This document shows positions 44,905 to 53,650 of a DNA stretch of 64,000 nt, in pieces. The position numbers were made by a program, and so were the translations under genes. The stretch is from Lysobacteraceae bacterium NML91-0213 (GTDB lineage: Bacteria > Pseudomonadota > Gammaproteobacteria > Xanthomonadales > Xanthomonadaceae). How positions within the stretch are numbered: position 1 is the first letter of the stretch; every line of letters begins with the position of its first letter. The notes beneath the pieces were generated by a model. The model was not told where the DNA came from and ran no database searches. It was given only the letters and a program-made list of their open reading frames with translations. The stretch covers positions 398,043-462,042 of the forward strand of contig NWQL01000004.1 of assembly GCA_002798175.1 (NCBI GenBank). The letters run 5' to 3'.

Positions 44905-46326
44905 ATGTCGGTCGACGCCGCCGTCAGCACCATCAAGGACAACCTTTCCCAGGGCATTTTCGACTGGGACGTCACCCGCGGCGAACTGCAGGAGATCAAC
45001 CGCGTCCTGTCGGAACTGTCGCCGGCCGAGCGCAATGAAGCGATCTCCCGGCTGAGCGACGACAACCTCGCGAACTGGGCACAGGAGGTCCACGGCACCC
45101 TCGGCGACCTCAGCGCTGGCGAACGCGAAGCGCTGTTCAACAGCCTGGCCGAGGGCCTGGATGCCACGCAGCTGGTGCGCGTGGTCAATGCATTCGAAGG
45201 CGAGGGGCATGGCGACAGCGTGCGCGAGCTCGGCACCGCGGTGGCCACCCACGGCAGCAGCGAGACGCGGGTCGCCTTCGTCGAAGCGATGGCCGAGCGG
45301 ACCGTCGAGGGCCGCTCCAGCTACGATCCCGCGCCCACCCATCGCAACGACGTGACCGGCAACCTGGTGGCAGATCCGGACGCGCAGGCCGTCGCCGAAG
45401 TCCTGGCCAGCCTGCAGGGAAGCTACTTCGACCAGGCGGTCGGTGCGCTCAGCGATACCCAGCTCGGCGCTGTGATGCAGGCAGGCATCTACCAGGCGGA
45501 GACCAGCTCCCGCAATGGCACCATCACCAACTTCGACACCGCCGTGGCTGCGCGCGTCGTCGACGCTGCCGCCAGCAGCAGCGATCCCGCCGTCCAGGCC
45601 CGCATCTTCGATGCCGCGGCCGACAGGCTCGGCATCATCCAGGGTGGCGGCGACCAGGGTGCGGTGCCCGGCAGCTTCGGCACCGACGGCCGGCTGGCCC
45701 CGGCACGTGACGAGCTCACCGGCGCACTGACGCGGCTGATCAATGCCGATACCACCGGCATCGTGCAGCAGCTGGAAACCACCGAACGCAACGGCGATGC
45801 ATTGACCACCTATCTCACCGAGCAGATCGCCGCCGGCCGTGAAGCCGAGATCGGCGAGCTGATCCTGAAGCTGCAGAGCGGCAACGACCTGTCCGGCGAT
45901 CCGATCGCCAACTTCGAAGCCGAGACGCCCGATGGTGATCGCCAGAACGCCCATGTGCTGGGGTATTTCACCGGCGCCATCGAGGCCGCGGTGCGCAACG
46001 TCACCGACGACAAAGTGGCCCAGGCAGAGGCCATCGGCGACATCTTCAAGGGGGTGATCAACTACGCGAGCATCGCTGGCGGCGCCGCGGCCCCCTCGCC
46101 CGCTGGCCCGGGCATCAGCACGACAACCTCGGCCATCACCCATCTCACCGAAGCCTTTGTCGACGACGCGGTGGCCGGGATCAAGGCCGACGGCGGACGC
46201 CTGCACGACGAGCTCACCGCGCTGGCCTATCCGCACGACGCCGAGGGTGTTCCCTACGAGGGCGAACGCTCCGAGACCGCGTTCGATACCGCCCGCGGCC
46301 GGGTGCTGGATGCCCAGAGCTTCTGA
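44905..46326 (+). CDS. Large helical protein of unknown function, possibly of a modular effector family
   Basis: A 473-residue, acidic, cysteine-free and largely helical protein with no signal peptide or membrane segment. An N-terminal repeat-like domain contains GIFDWDVTRGELQEINRVL followed by LSPAERNEAISRLSD and LSAGEREALFNSLAE, then a long alanine/threonine-rich region, ERNGDALTTYLTEQI, LKLQSGNDLSGDPI, and a final PHDAEGVPYEGE segment. I recall this FDWxVT-type N-terminal domain from modular secreted proteins of xanthomonads, but cannot name the family. A GGAG site precedes the ATG at 44905; a TAGGGT hexamer at 44830 may be the -10. It occupies the position where rpoD is common. Confidence 0.8.
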   Translation: MSVDAAVSTIKDNLSQGIFDWDVTRGELQEINRVLSELSPAERNEAISRLSDDNLANWAQEVHGTLGDLSAGEREALFNSLAEGLDATQLVRVVNAFEGEGHGDSVRELGTAVATHGSSETRVAFVEAMAERTVEGRSSYDPAPTHRNDVTGNLVADPDAQAVAEVLASLQGSYFDQAVGALSDTQLGAVMQAGIYQAETSSRNGTITNFDTAVAARVVDAAASSSDPAVQARIFDAAADRLGIIQGGGDQGAVPGSFGTDGRLAPARDELTGALTRLINADTTGIVQQLETTERNGDALTTYLTEQIAAGREAEIGELILKLQSGNDLSGDPIANFEAETPDGDRQNAHVLGYFTGAIEAAVRNVTDDKVAQAEAIGDIFKGVINYASIAGGAAAPSPAGPGISTTTSAITHLTEAFVDDAVAGIKADGGRLHDELTALAYPHDAEGVPYEGERSETAFDTARGRVLDAQSF

Positions 46327-46354
46327 GGCCTGCGCCCGCAACGGTGACACCCAC

Positions 46355-46376
46355 GAGCCCCGCGCATGCGGGGCTC
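46355..46376 (+). terminator. Strong hairpin after the helical protein gene
   Basis: GAGCCCCGC-GCAT-GCGGGGCTC is a perfect 9-bp stem with a 4-nt loop, 28 nt after the stop codon. No T tract follows, so it may be a transcript-end stabiliser rather than an intrinsic terminator. Confidence 0.5.
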
Positions 46377-46519
46377 CTGCGTTGGGGGCCGGGCAATCGC
46401 CATGCGGGCGTGTCCGGGTTGCGGCCGGACCCGGGTGGCATGTTTGACACCGTTGCGAAGTCACGATGAACTGCGCGGCCTGCGCCGCTCCGCGCGGCGC
46501 GCCGCGCACAGGAATCCGC

Positions 46520-47074
46520 ATGTCCCGCTGGCTCGACTCCCCGCTCCGCTATGGCCTGGTCTCGCGCCTGCTGCACTGGTCGATGGCGGCGCTGCTGTTG
46601 TGGCAGTTCGCCGGCATGGCGGTGAAGAACGTCGTCGGCCGGCACCCGGTGACCGCCTTCATGGTCGGCAGCCACAAGCCCATCGGCACCGTGCTGATGC
46701 TGCTGGTGCTGCTGCGTGGCGCGTGGGGACTGTCGCAATGGGCGCAGCGCCCGCCGCATCCGCGCACGTTCGTCGGGCGAGGCGCCACCGTGGGCCACGC
46801 GGCGCTCTACACGTTGATGGCCTGGGTGCCGGCGGTGGCGCTGCTGCGCGAAGCCGGCTCCGGCCGCGGCTTCGCGCCGTTCGGAATCCCGCTGTTCCCA
46901 GCCACCGGGCAGAAGATCGAATGGATGCTGGCGCCTGCCAACCTGTCGCATGGCGTGCTGGCGTGGACGCTGTGCGCGCTGATCGCCGGTCATGTGCTGA
47001 TGGTTGCGCTGCACCGGCTGTGGTGGCGAGACGACACCCTGGCACGCATGGCCGGACCGCTGCGTCCACGTTGA
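46520..47074 (+). CDS. Cytochrome b561-like membrane haem protein
   Basis: A 184-residue di-haem membrane protein with about four helices. Histidines lie at LLHWSMAALLL (first helix), MVGSHKPIGT, VGHAALYTLM and NLSHGVLAWTL, the four-helix, four-histidine pattern of bacterial b561-type quinol-oxidising carriers. Superoxide or quinol has been suggested as substrate for relatives. The ATG at 46520 (MSRWLDSPLRYG) is preferred; an upstream start would add a cysteine-rich stretch unrelated to the family. Confidence 0.87.
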   Translation: MSRWLDSPLRYGLVSRLLHWSMAALLLWQFAGMAVKNVVGRHPVTAFMVGSHKPIGTVLMLLVLLRGAWGLSQWAQRPPHPRTFVGRGATVGHAALYTLMAWVPAVALLREAGSGRGFAPFGIPLFPATGQKIEWMLAPANLSHGVLAWTLCALIAGHVLMVALHRLWWRDDTLARMAGPLRPR

Positions 47075-47146
47075 TTCCGGGCGGGGAGCGCGTTGCTCGC
47101 GATCCCATCGCCGGCGAGCGCCACGGTCGCGGACCCGGGCGTGGAC

Positions 47147-48052
47147 TCAGTTGCGCGGCAGCGTCTGGTCGCAGGCGTCCTGCCAGCCGGGCCATTCCTC
47201 CCCGCGCAGCGCCGAGGCCCGCCGCAATGCGCGGCGCAGGTCGTAGGCGTCGCCCGCGCCCACCCGGCCCAGTTCCTCCCAGCGCACCGGTATCGCCACG
47301 CCGGCACTCGCGCGCGCACGCAGCGACCAGCTCGACACGCTGGTCTGGCCGCGCGCATTGCGCAGCCAGTCAATGAAGATCACGCCGTCGCGCTTGGCCT
47401 TGCTGGCGGTGGCGACGTAGCGGTCCGGGCGCTCCCGCGCCATCGCATCGGCCAGTGCCTGGCAGAAACCGCGGGCGTCGTCCCAGGACGGGCCCGGCCG
47501 GATCGGCACCACCACGTGCACGCCCTTGCCCCCGGACAGCCGTGCAAATCCCTGCAACCCCATCGCGGCCAGGCGCCTGCGCACGTCGCGCGCCGCGGCG
47601 GTGACCGCCTTCCAGTCCACGCCGGGGCCGGGATCGAGATCGAATACCAGCCGGTCCGGGCGTTCGAGGTCGTGGGCCATGCTGCCCCACGGGTGCAGCT
47701 CAAGGGTGTTCATCTGCACCAGTTCGAGCAGGCCCTCGACGCTGTCGATGGCGACGTAGCAGGCGTCGTCGCCATCCTTCTCCCGCAGCGGGATCGCCCT
47801 GACCGCGCCACCCAGCGCGCGCGCATGGTGCTTCTGGAAGAAGCACTTGCCATCCACGCCGCCGGGGCAGCGCAGCAGTGACAGTGGTCGCCCGCCAACG
47901 TCTGCGAGCACGCGATCGGCCACCGCACGGTAGTAATCGGCCACCTCGCGCTTGGTGATGCCCTTGCCCGGATAGACCACCCGTTCCGGGCTGGTCAGCC
48001 GCGGCGGTGTCGCGACCGCCTCGTCGCGGTTGCTGTTGCGACGGGCAGCCAC
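47147..48052 (-). CDS. ligD: LigD-type polymerase/primase domain, stand-alone (NHEJ)
   Basis: A 301-residue archaeo-eukaryotic primase-like polymerase used in bacterial double-strand-break repair by end joining. The catalytic acids lie in VFDLDPGPGVDW (DxD) and FIDWLRNARGQT; SGGKGVHVVVP carries the third conserved block. The N-terminus (TSPERVVYPGKGITKREVADYY) shows that the domain is complete. Neither the ATP-dependent ligase nor the phosphoesterase domain found in many LigD proteins is present here. It starts with a GTG 3 bp after the ku stop codon, so the two genes form one operon. Confidence 0.9.
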   Translation of the reverse strand: MAARRNSNRDEAVATPPRLTSPERVVYPGKGITKREVADYYRAVADRVLADVGGRPLSLLRCPGGVDGKCFFQKHHARALGGAVRAIPLREKDGDDACYVAIDSVEGLLELVQMNTLELHPWGSMAHDLERPDRLVFDLDPGPGVDWKAVTAAARDVRRRLAAMGLQGFARLSGGKGVHVVVPIRPGPSWDDARGFCQALADAMARERPDRYVATASKAKRDGVIFIDWLRNARGQTSVSSWSLRARASAGVAIPVRWEELGRVGAGDAYDLRRALRRASALRGEEWPGWQDACDQTLPRN

Positions 48053-48055
48053 CGG

Positions 48056-49012
48056 TCAGGCCCGCTTGCGCGCGGCCGACTTCTTCGCCGGTGCCTTCTT
48101 GGCGGCGGCCTTCCTGGCTGCGGCCTTGCGCGGGGCCTTCTTCGGTGCCGCCTCGGCGGCCGCCTTCTTCGCCGGTGCCTTGCCGGCCGGCGATTTGCGC
48201 GCCGGGGTGCGCCGGTTGCGGTCGATGCTCTGCTGCAGCAGTTCCATGAAGTCGACCACGTTGGTGGCGGCGTTGTCGCCGACCGGGGCATCCGGATCGT
48301 CGTGCTTCTCGACCACGCCGTTGGCTTCCATCCGCTTGCGGATCGCCAGCTGCAGGCGTTCGCGGAAGTCATCGGTGTAGAGCGACGGGTCCCACTTCGC
48401 CGACATGGTCTCGATCAGCTGCTCGGAGAACGCCTGTTCCTTCTCGCTGATGCGGAAACCCCTGGCGTCGACGTCGGGCAGGCTGTATTCGCCGACATCC
48501 ACCAGCTCCTGCGGGAACCGCATCATGATCAGCAGCAACGCCTCGCCACGCGGCATCACCGCGCACAGGTGCTCGCGGGTGCGGATCACCACCCGCGCGA
48601 TGCCGGCCTTGCCGGTACGCGTCAGCGCCTCGCGCAGCAGCACGTAGCCCTTCTCCGCCTTCTTCGCCGGTACCAGTACGTAGGGCTTCTCGAAGTACTG
48701 CGGGCTGATGTCGCAGGCGTCGACGAAGGTGTCGACGTCGATCGAGTCACGGCTTTCCGGCGCCGCGGCCTGGATGTCCTCCGGCTCCAGCACCACGTAG
48801 CTGTCCTTGTCGTACTCGTAGGCTTTGACGATGTCCTTCCACGGCACTTCCTCGCCCGTGTCGGCATTGACGCGTTCGTAGCGCACGCGCGCGTTGTTGC
48901 GCGAATCGAGCATGCGGAACGACAGGTCGGTCTTGCGCTCGCCCGCCATCAGCGACACGGGAATGTTGAGCAGCCCGAACGACAGGGTGCCGCTCCAGAT
49001 CGGTCTGGCCAT
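48056..49012 (-). CDS. ku: Non-homologous end-joining protein Ku
   Basis: Homodimeric ring protein that threads on DNA ends and recruits LigD. The 318-residue product has the family start MARPIWSGTLSFGLLNIPV, the core blocks ERVNADTGEEVPWKDIVK and FEKPYVLVPAKKAEKGYVLL, and the YTDDFRERLQLAI segment. It also has a lysine/alanine-rich C-terminal tail of ~45 residues (PAKKAAAEAAPKK), common in Ku proteins of this group and able to bind DNA. ATG at 49012; an alternative ATG lies 27 nt upstream. It is operonic with the polymerase gene. Confidence 0.96.
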   Translation of the reverse strand: MARPIWSGTLSFGLLNIPVSLMAGERKTDLSFRMLDSRNNARVRYERVNADTGEEVPWKDIVKAYEYDKDSYVVLEPEDIQAAAPESRDSIDVDTFVDACDISPQYFEKPYVLVPAKKAEKGYVLLREALTRTGKAGIARVVIRTREHLCAVMPRGEALLLIMMRFPQELVDVGEYSLPDVDARGFRISEKEQAFSEQLIETMSAKWDPSLYTDDFRERLQLAIRKRMEANGVVEKHDDPDAPVGDNAATNVVDFMELLQQSIDRNRRTPARKSPAGKAPAKKAAAEAAPKKAPRKAAARKAAAKKAPAKKSAARKRA

Positions 49013-49217
49013 GGGTTGCTCCGGGGGCCGCAGGGACATCGAGTCTCCGGCCGGTGCCGTGAGCCGTGCGTCAAGCGCCACCGGTAGCGTGCATGGCTTG
49101 CGGACTCCGTCGCAGCCGGCGCCAGACCCTCGGGTGTGCCCCAATGCCCTCGCCGCCGCCGCTTGACTAGGCTGTGCATCGACACGGTGCCATCGGCGCC
49201 GCCACCGGCCATGCCGT

Positions 49218-50456
49218 ATGACCATCGACGCATCCCGACTCTCCGACCCGCGGTCCCCCTTCGTGGACGCCTCGCGCGATGCGCGGGCGGGTCTGGATCC
49301 GCGCCTGGCCGCAACCCCGGGCGGCGACGTCGCCTTCGTGCACGACCCGGCCTCCACCCGCATCGGCACCGAGACCCGCGCCGGCCAGCGCAGCAGCTTC
49401 GATGCGTCCACCGACGTGGTGGTCGCCACGCCGGACCACCGCAGCGAGCCGGTCCGCGTGGCCTACCACGCCAACATGCCCCGCTCCGCGGCCACGCCCG
49501 CGGCGATGCAGGCGCTCAACCCGATGGATCCGCAGACGTGGCCACCCGGCACCAGCGTCGAGCTGCGCGGCGGCGACTTCGCCGGGACCGCGTTCGAAGC
49601 GACGTTCCGCAGCCTCGCCGAGGCCAACGGCGTGGCGCACATCGACGACGTGCGCCTGGTGATCAGCCGGAGCACCGTCACCAGGGCCACTCCGGAGCCG
49701 GAGCTCCGGATCATGTCCGGCACGGCGCACGTGTTCGATGCCCCGTTCGTGACCGGCCCCGGCTCGCCGGCCACCAGCCGCGAGGATTTCGGCATCCACA
49801 CCCTGGTCCAGCGCGACCCGGACGCACCCGACCAGCGCGCCGCGTTCAACCACCTGCTGCTCACCGGCACCCAGCCCGACGGCAGCATCGGCGTGCGCGA
49901 GACGGTGACCGCCGACAGCATCAACGGGCTGATCACCGACGTCGCGAGTGGCGAGGTCAACGACGTCACCTGGACCTTCGACGGCGACGGCCGACCGGTG
50001 CACGCCGAAGGCACCCTGACCTGGACTCCGGGCAGCGGCCGCCATCGCGACGGCGACCGCACCGAGGGCACCGCCCAGAGCGATTTCCGCAAGGACAACG
50101 GCCTCGGCGGCGACCACCATACCGGCCACATCTTCGCCTACCGCTTCGTCCACGGGCACGGGCCGGTGAACATGTTCCCGCAGCAGGCCAACTTCAACAC
50201 CGGCCCGTACGCGCGCATGGAGCAGGAGTGGGCCGACTGGCTGGACCACGACATGGACATCGATGTCCGCGTCGAACTCGCGCCCTCCGGCGCGAAGTTC
50301 CCGGAGCAGGTGATCGTGGATTACACCGTGACCGACCCGGCAAGCGGCGCCGTGGTCTACGACCCGCAGACGATCATCTTCGACAACGCCGCCGGGCAGC
50401 GTTTCACCAGCATCCGGCCCGACGCGATGGACGACATGATCCGCCAGGCCGCCTGA
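49218..50456 (+). CDS. Candidate toxin: DNA/RNA non-specific endonuclease with N-terminal modular domain
   Basis: A 412-residue protein with no signal peptide or membrane segment. The C-terminal third fits the Endonuclease_NS_2 (EssD/YeeF-type) nuclease domain: GGDHHTGHIFAYRF at 297-310, whose GH histidine (His304) is the likely general base, then PVNMFPQQANFN (318-327, metal-binding Asn) and MEQEWADWL. The middle has TSVELRGGDFAGTAFEATFR followed by FNHLLLTGTQPDGS, a block I recall from large modular secreted toxins of xanthomonads. Delivery is unknown. The next gene, 13 bp on, looks like its immunity protein. The start ATG lacks a strong Shine-Dalgarno site. TTGACT overlaps TAGGCT at 49163-49173 as a possible promoter. 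Confidence 0.78.
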   Translation: MTIDASRLSDPRSPFVDASRDARAGLDPRLAATPGGDVAFVHDPASTRIGTETRAGQRSSFDASTDVVVATPDHRSEPVRVAYHANMPRSAATPAAMQALNPMDPQTWPPGTSVELRGGDFAGTAFEATFRSLAEANGVAHIDDVRLVISRSTVTRATPEPELRIMSGTAHVFDAPFVTGPGSPATSREDFGIHTLVQRDPDAPDQRAAFNHLLLTGTQPDGSIGVRETVTADSINGLITDVASGEVNDVTWTFDGDGRPVHAEGTLTWTPGSGRHRDGDRTEGTAQSDFRKDNGLGGDHHTGHIFAYRFVHGHGPVNMFPQQANFNTGPYARMEQEWADWLDHDMDIDVRVELAPSGAKFPEQVIVDYTVTDPASGAVVYDPQTIIFDNAAGQRFTSIRPDAMDDMIRQAA

Positions 50457-50469
50457 TATCCTCGCTTCG

Positions 50470-50844
50470 ATGGACAACAACGCACTGATCATGGCGATCG
50501 GCCAGGCGATCGTGAGTGATCCGAAGGTCGCCGCCGAACCCTGGGACGGCTACGCACTGATCGCCAGCTACAGCGGGGACCGGCGCACGCTCAGCGGCTT
50601 CCGTTACCGCGATGGCCAGCCGCCGCAGGCGGCAACGCCCGGGTCGCGCGACCTTGGCGAACAGTTCGACGCCCTGCGCGAGGCCACCCGCGTCGAAGGC
50701 AAGGCCCCCTGGGGGGCCTGCGTCATCCGCATCGTCGGTGCCACCGGCAGGATCAGCGCCGACTTCGCCTACGAGGCCGCAGACCTGTGGCATATCGGCC
50801 CCGGAACACTGGCCGAAGTCTCCGAGCGCGCGCGTCCGGGTTGA
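50470..50844 (+). CDS. Candidate immunity protein, YezG-like
   Basis: A 124-residue soluble acidic protein starting 13 bp after the nuclease gene. The order of features, an N-terminal helix then EPWDGYALIASYS, SGFRYRDG, LGEQFDALREAT, APWGACVIRI, and TGRISADFAYEAADLW, follows the YezG (DUF600) pattern: W-rich strand, ff-Y segment, Lr helix, W, and G-x-x-x-x-F-x-Y. YezG neutralises the YeeF nuclease toxin in Bacillus, which also carries an NS_2-type nuclease. The fit of domain, gene order and spacing supports an immunity role; no search was run. Confidence 0.68.
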   Translation: MDNNALIMAIGQAIVSDPKVAAEPWDGYALIASYSGDRRTLSGFRYRDGQPPQAATPGSRDLGEQFDALREATRVEGKAPWGACVIRIVGATGRISADFAYEAADLWHIGPGTLAEVSERARPG

Positions 50845-50868
50845 GCCCGGGCCGCGGGAACGCCACCC

Positions 50869-51777
50869 TCAGCCGATCCGCTCGAACCCGATCAACGGCG
50901 ATGGCGCCAGCCACGGCTGCAGCCAGTGGTCGAGCAGCAGGAACGCGAACAGCGCCATCAGGTAGACGATGGAATAGTTGAAGACCCGCATCGCGAAGAA
51001 CTCGTCCGGCGGATCCAGCAGCTTCCACGCGTACCACAGGAACACGGCGCCCAGCACCAGGGCACCGCCGAGGTAGAACAGGCCGCTCATGCCGGTGGCC
51101 CATGGCAGCACCGTCGCCACCAGCAGCAGCACCGTGTAGAACAGGATCTGCCAGCGCGTGTAGGTGACCCCGTGGGTCACCGGCAGCATCGGGATCAGCG
51201 CGCGCGCATAGTCCTCGCGGCGGAAGATCGCCAGCGCCCAGAAGTGAGGCGGCGTCCACACGAAGATGATCAGCACCAGCAGCAGCGCGTGCGGGTCGAG
51301 CGTGCCGGTGATCGCCGCCCAGCCCAGTGCCGGCGGCGCCGCGCCTGCCAGACCGCCGATGACGATGTTCTGCGGCGTCGCGCGCTTGAGGAAGCCGGTG
51401 TAGATGATCGCGTAGCCGATCAGCGCGAAGAAGGTGAGCACCGCGGTCAGCGTGTTCACCAGCAGCACCAGGATCGCCATCGAGGCCACGCCCAGCGCGA
51501 TCGCGAACAGCAGCACCTGTACCGGCCGCAACGTGCCGCTGGGCAGCGGCCGGTGCGCGGTGCGCGCCATGATCCGGTCGATGCGCTGGTCGATGAGGTG
51601 GTTGATCGCCGCCGCCGACGATGCCGCCAGCCAGATGCCCAGCAGGCCGAACACGCTCTCGCGCAGCGGCGGCAGGCCCGGCACGGCCAGGAACATGCCG
51701 ACCAGCGCAGTGAACACCAGCAGCGCCACCACCCGCGGCTTGGTCAGTTCCCAGTACTGGCCGAACGCGACCGCCAT
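50869..51777 (-). CDS. ctaB: Protoheme IX farnesyltransferase (heme O synthase)
   Basis: Attaches a farnesyl group to heme b to form heme O, en route to heme A for the aa3 oxidase. The 302-residue UbiA-family membrane protein has about nine helices, the prenyl-diphosphate-binding [20 protein letters not shown] block (DxxxD), and a second conserved [19 protein letters not shown]. The ATG at 51777 ([15 protein letters not shown]) is chosen. It directly follows ctaA (1 bp gap), as expected for consecutive steps. Confidence 0.94.
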   Translation of the reverse strand: MAVAFGQYWELTKPRVVALLVFTALVGMFLAVPGLPPLRESVFGLLGIWLAASSAAAINHLIDQRIDRIMARTAHRPLPSGTLRPVQVLLFAIALGVASMAILVLLVNTLTAVLTFFALIGYAIIYTGFLKRATPQNIVIGGLAGAAPPALGWAAITGTLDPHALLLVLIIFVWTPPHFWALAIFRREDYARALIPMLPVTHGVTYTRWQILFYTVLLLVATVLPWATGMSGLFYLGGALVLGAVFLWYAWKLLDPPDEFFAMRVFNYSIVYLMALFAFLLLDHWLQPWLAPSPLIGFERIG

Positions 51778-51778
51778 G

Positions 51779-53029
51779 TCAGTCCACCGCGACGCGCGTG
51801 GACGCGACCGCATCCACGTCGCGCACCCGTGCCAGCAGCGACACCAGCACGAACAGCAGCAGGGCCGCGCCGGCGTTGTGCATCACCGCCACCGCCAGCG
51901 GCAGCGCCAGCTTGACGTTGAGGATGCCCAGCAGCACCTGCGCCACCGTCAGCAGCGCCAGCAGCACGCCCCAGCCACGCAGGCCGGGCAAGCGCAGCAG
52001 CCGCACCGCGGCGGCGATCAGCGCCACGAAGGCGACGATCGCGAACAGCCGGTGCGCCATCTGGATCGCGATGCGCGCGCCGCCATCGAGGATCCCGCCC
52101 TCGTAGTCCACGCCGATGCCGCGCCAGAGCACGAAGCCTTCGCGGAAATCGGCCGGCGGCCACCACTGGCCCACGCACCTGGGGAAATCGACGTAGTGGG
52201 CGCTGTCGGTGGTCCAGCCACCGCCGCCACAGGCCAGCGCCGCATAGTTGGCGCTCACCCAGCCACCCAGTGCGATCTGTAGACCGAGCACCGCCAGCGC
52301 CACCCACAGCAGCACGCGCAGCGCGTGCGCGCCGGCCAGCCGGATCGGCAGGTGGGTGGCGCGCCACGCCATCCAGGTCAGCAGCGAGAACGTGAGCAGG
52401 CCACCCAGCAGGTGGCCCATCACGATCACCGGCTTGAGCAGCAGGGTGACGGTCCATTTGCCCAGCAGCGCCTGGAAGATGATCACCGCAAGCGTGAGCA
52501 CCGCCGCGCGTGCGAGATCGACATTGCTCCAGCGCAGTGCGGCCAGCAGCAGGATCGCCTCGCCGGCGCCGGCCAGCGCGAATGCCGCGCCGATGTGGCC
52601 GAACATATAGGCCGGGATCGCCGCCGCCACCAGCACCGATGCGCCGAGCACCTGGGCAATGCCATGCGGCCTGCGGCGCGCGGCCAGCAACGCCATCACC
52701 AGCACCAGCACCCCGAGGATCGCGGCGATATGGCGGTGCACCTGCTCGCGCCAGGCCTTGCGGGTTTCCAGCGGGCGGATGTCAGTGGCGGCATGACCGG
52801 CCACCTCCTCGGGCGCCTTCGGCCATGCGGCGCGACCGTAGCAGGTCGGCCAGTCCGGGCAGCTCAGGCCGGCATCCGACAGCCGCACGAACGCGCCGAA
52901 CACCACCACCACCAGCGTCAACGCCACCGCGAACCAGGCGATGCGGTGGAAGTGCCGGTGCAGGGTCGGCTTCGAAGTGGCCGGCCGGGCCGGCGGTGAT
53001 GGGGGCGCGGAGCCTGTGGAAGGAGTCAT
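51779..53029 (-). CDS. ctaA: Heme A synthase, COX15/CtaA family
   Basis: Oxidises the methyl group of heme O to a formyl group, giving heme A. The 416-residue integral membrane protein has about eight helices with conserved histidines in [30 protein letters not shown] and [10 protein letters not shown]. The N-terminal segment [17 protein letters not shown] is characteristic of the COX15/CtaA group. A pair of cysteines occurs in that loop. ATG 53029 follows an unremarkable 48-bp gap from the SCO-like gene. Confidence 0.93.
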   Translation of the reverse strand: MTPSTGSAPPSPPARPATSKPTLHRHFHRIAWFAVALTLVVVVFGAFVRLSDAGLSCPDWPTCYGRAAWPKAPEEVAGHAATDIRPLETRKAWREQVHRHIAAILGVLVLVMALLAARRRPHGIAQVLGASVLVAAAIPAYMFGHIGAAFALAGAGEAILLLAALRWSNVDLARAAVLTLAVIIFQALLGKWTVTLLLKPVIVMGHLLGGLLTFSLLTWMAWRATHLPIRLAGAHALRVLLWVALAVLGLQIALGGWVSANYAALACGGGGWTTDSAHYVDFPRCVGQWWPPADFREGFVLWRGIGVDYEGGILDGGARIAIQMAHRLFAIVAFVALIAAAVRLLRLPGLRGWGVLLALLTVAQVLLGILNVKLALPLAVAVMHNAGAALLLFVLVSLLARVRDVDAVASTRVAVD

Positions 53030-53077
53030 CGGGTCGTGTTCGTGGTCGTCCGGGGGCGCCGGGCACGGCGCCGCGGG

Positions 53078-53650
53078 CTATTTCAGCCTGAGCAGGCGGG
53101 CCATGTCGGTCCGCAGGTGCCCGGCATCGAACCCGGGAGCGTAGCGCAGTATGACGAACCCGTTGGGATCGATCACGTAGACCGGAACCCCCGCCGGGTC
53201 GTCGTTGCGCGCAAGGCCGGCGCGGAATTCCACGTCCTCGGCCAGCATGTGCAGCGCGCGCGAGCGCGTGGCGTCGGCCGGCAACTCGCCCATCCACAGG
53301 ATGTGGACGCGGTCGGCCTCGCGCCCGAACAGCTGCCAGACCTTGTCGAGGTCGCCCGACAGGCGCACGCATTCCGCGCCGCAGCCGGCGGGCGGTGCCA
53401 CGGCGATCCGCCAGGTGCGTTCCACCGGCTGCCACGCGTAGGGCCTGCCGTCGGCGGTGGCCAGTGCCACTGCGCGCAGGTCGCCGGGCGGCTGCAGCAG
53501 CTCGCCGTGGTTGCGCATGCCCTCCGGCCGCCAGCCGGCGAAGCGCAGGGCACCGGCCAGCAGCGCGCTGCCAAGGAAGATCACGACGACCGCGATCAGC
53601 AGCGCGCGGTTGCGGTTGCGCTGCCGGCGCGTCACGGGAGTGGCATTCAT
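53078..53650 (-). CDS. SCO-like membrane-anchored thioredoxin-fold protein
   Basis: A 190-residue protein with one N-terminal anchor helix (LLIAVVVIFLGSALLAGALRF) and a periplasmic domain. A CGAEC (CxxxC) motif at about 94-98 corresponds to the copper/redox motif of SCO1-type assembly factors, and VPVYVIDPNGFVILRY is the usual thioredoxin-like strand. The distal copper-binding histidine of canonical SCO is replaced (VID in place of H), so it may be a thiol reductase for CuA loading rather than a copper chaperone. It overlaps surf1 by 4 bp (ATGA) in the oxidase assembly cluster. Confidence 0.82.
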   Translation of the reverse strand: MNATPVTRRQRNRNRALLIAVVVIFLGSALLAGALRFAGWRPEGMRNHGELLQPPGDLRAVALATADGRPYAWQPVERTWRIAVAPPAGCGAECVRLSGDLDKVWQLFGREADRVHILWMGELPADATRSRALHMLAEDVEFRAGLARNDDPAGVPVYVIDPNGFVILRYAPGFDAGHLRTDMARLLRLK

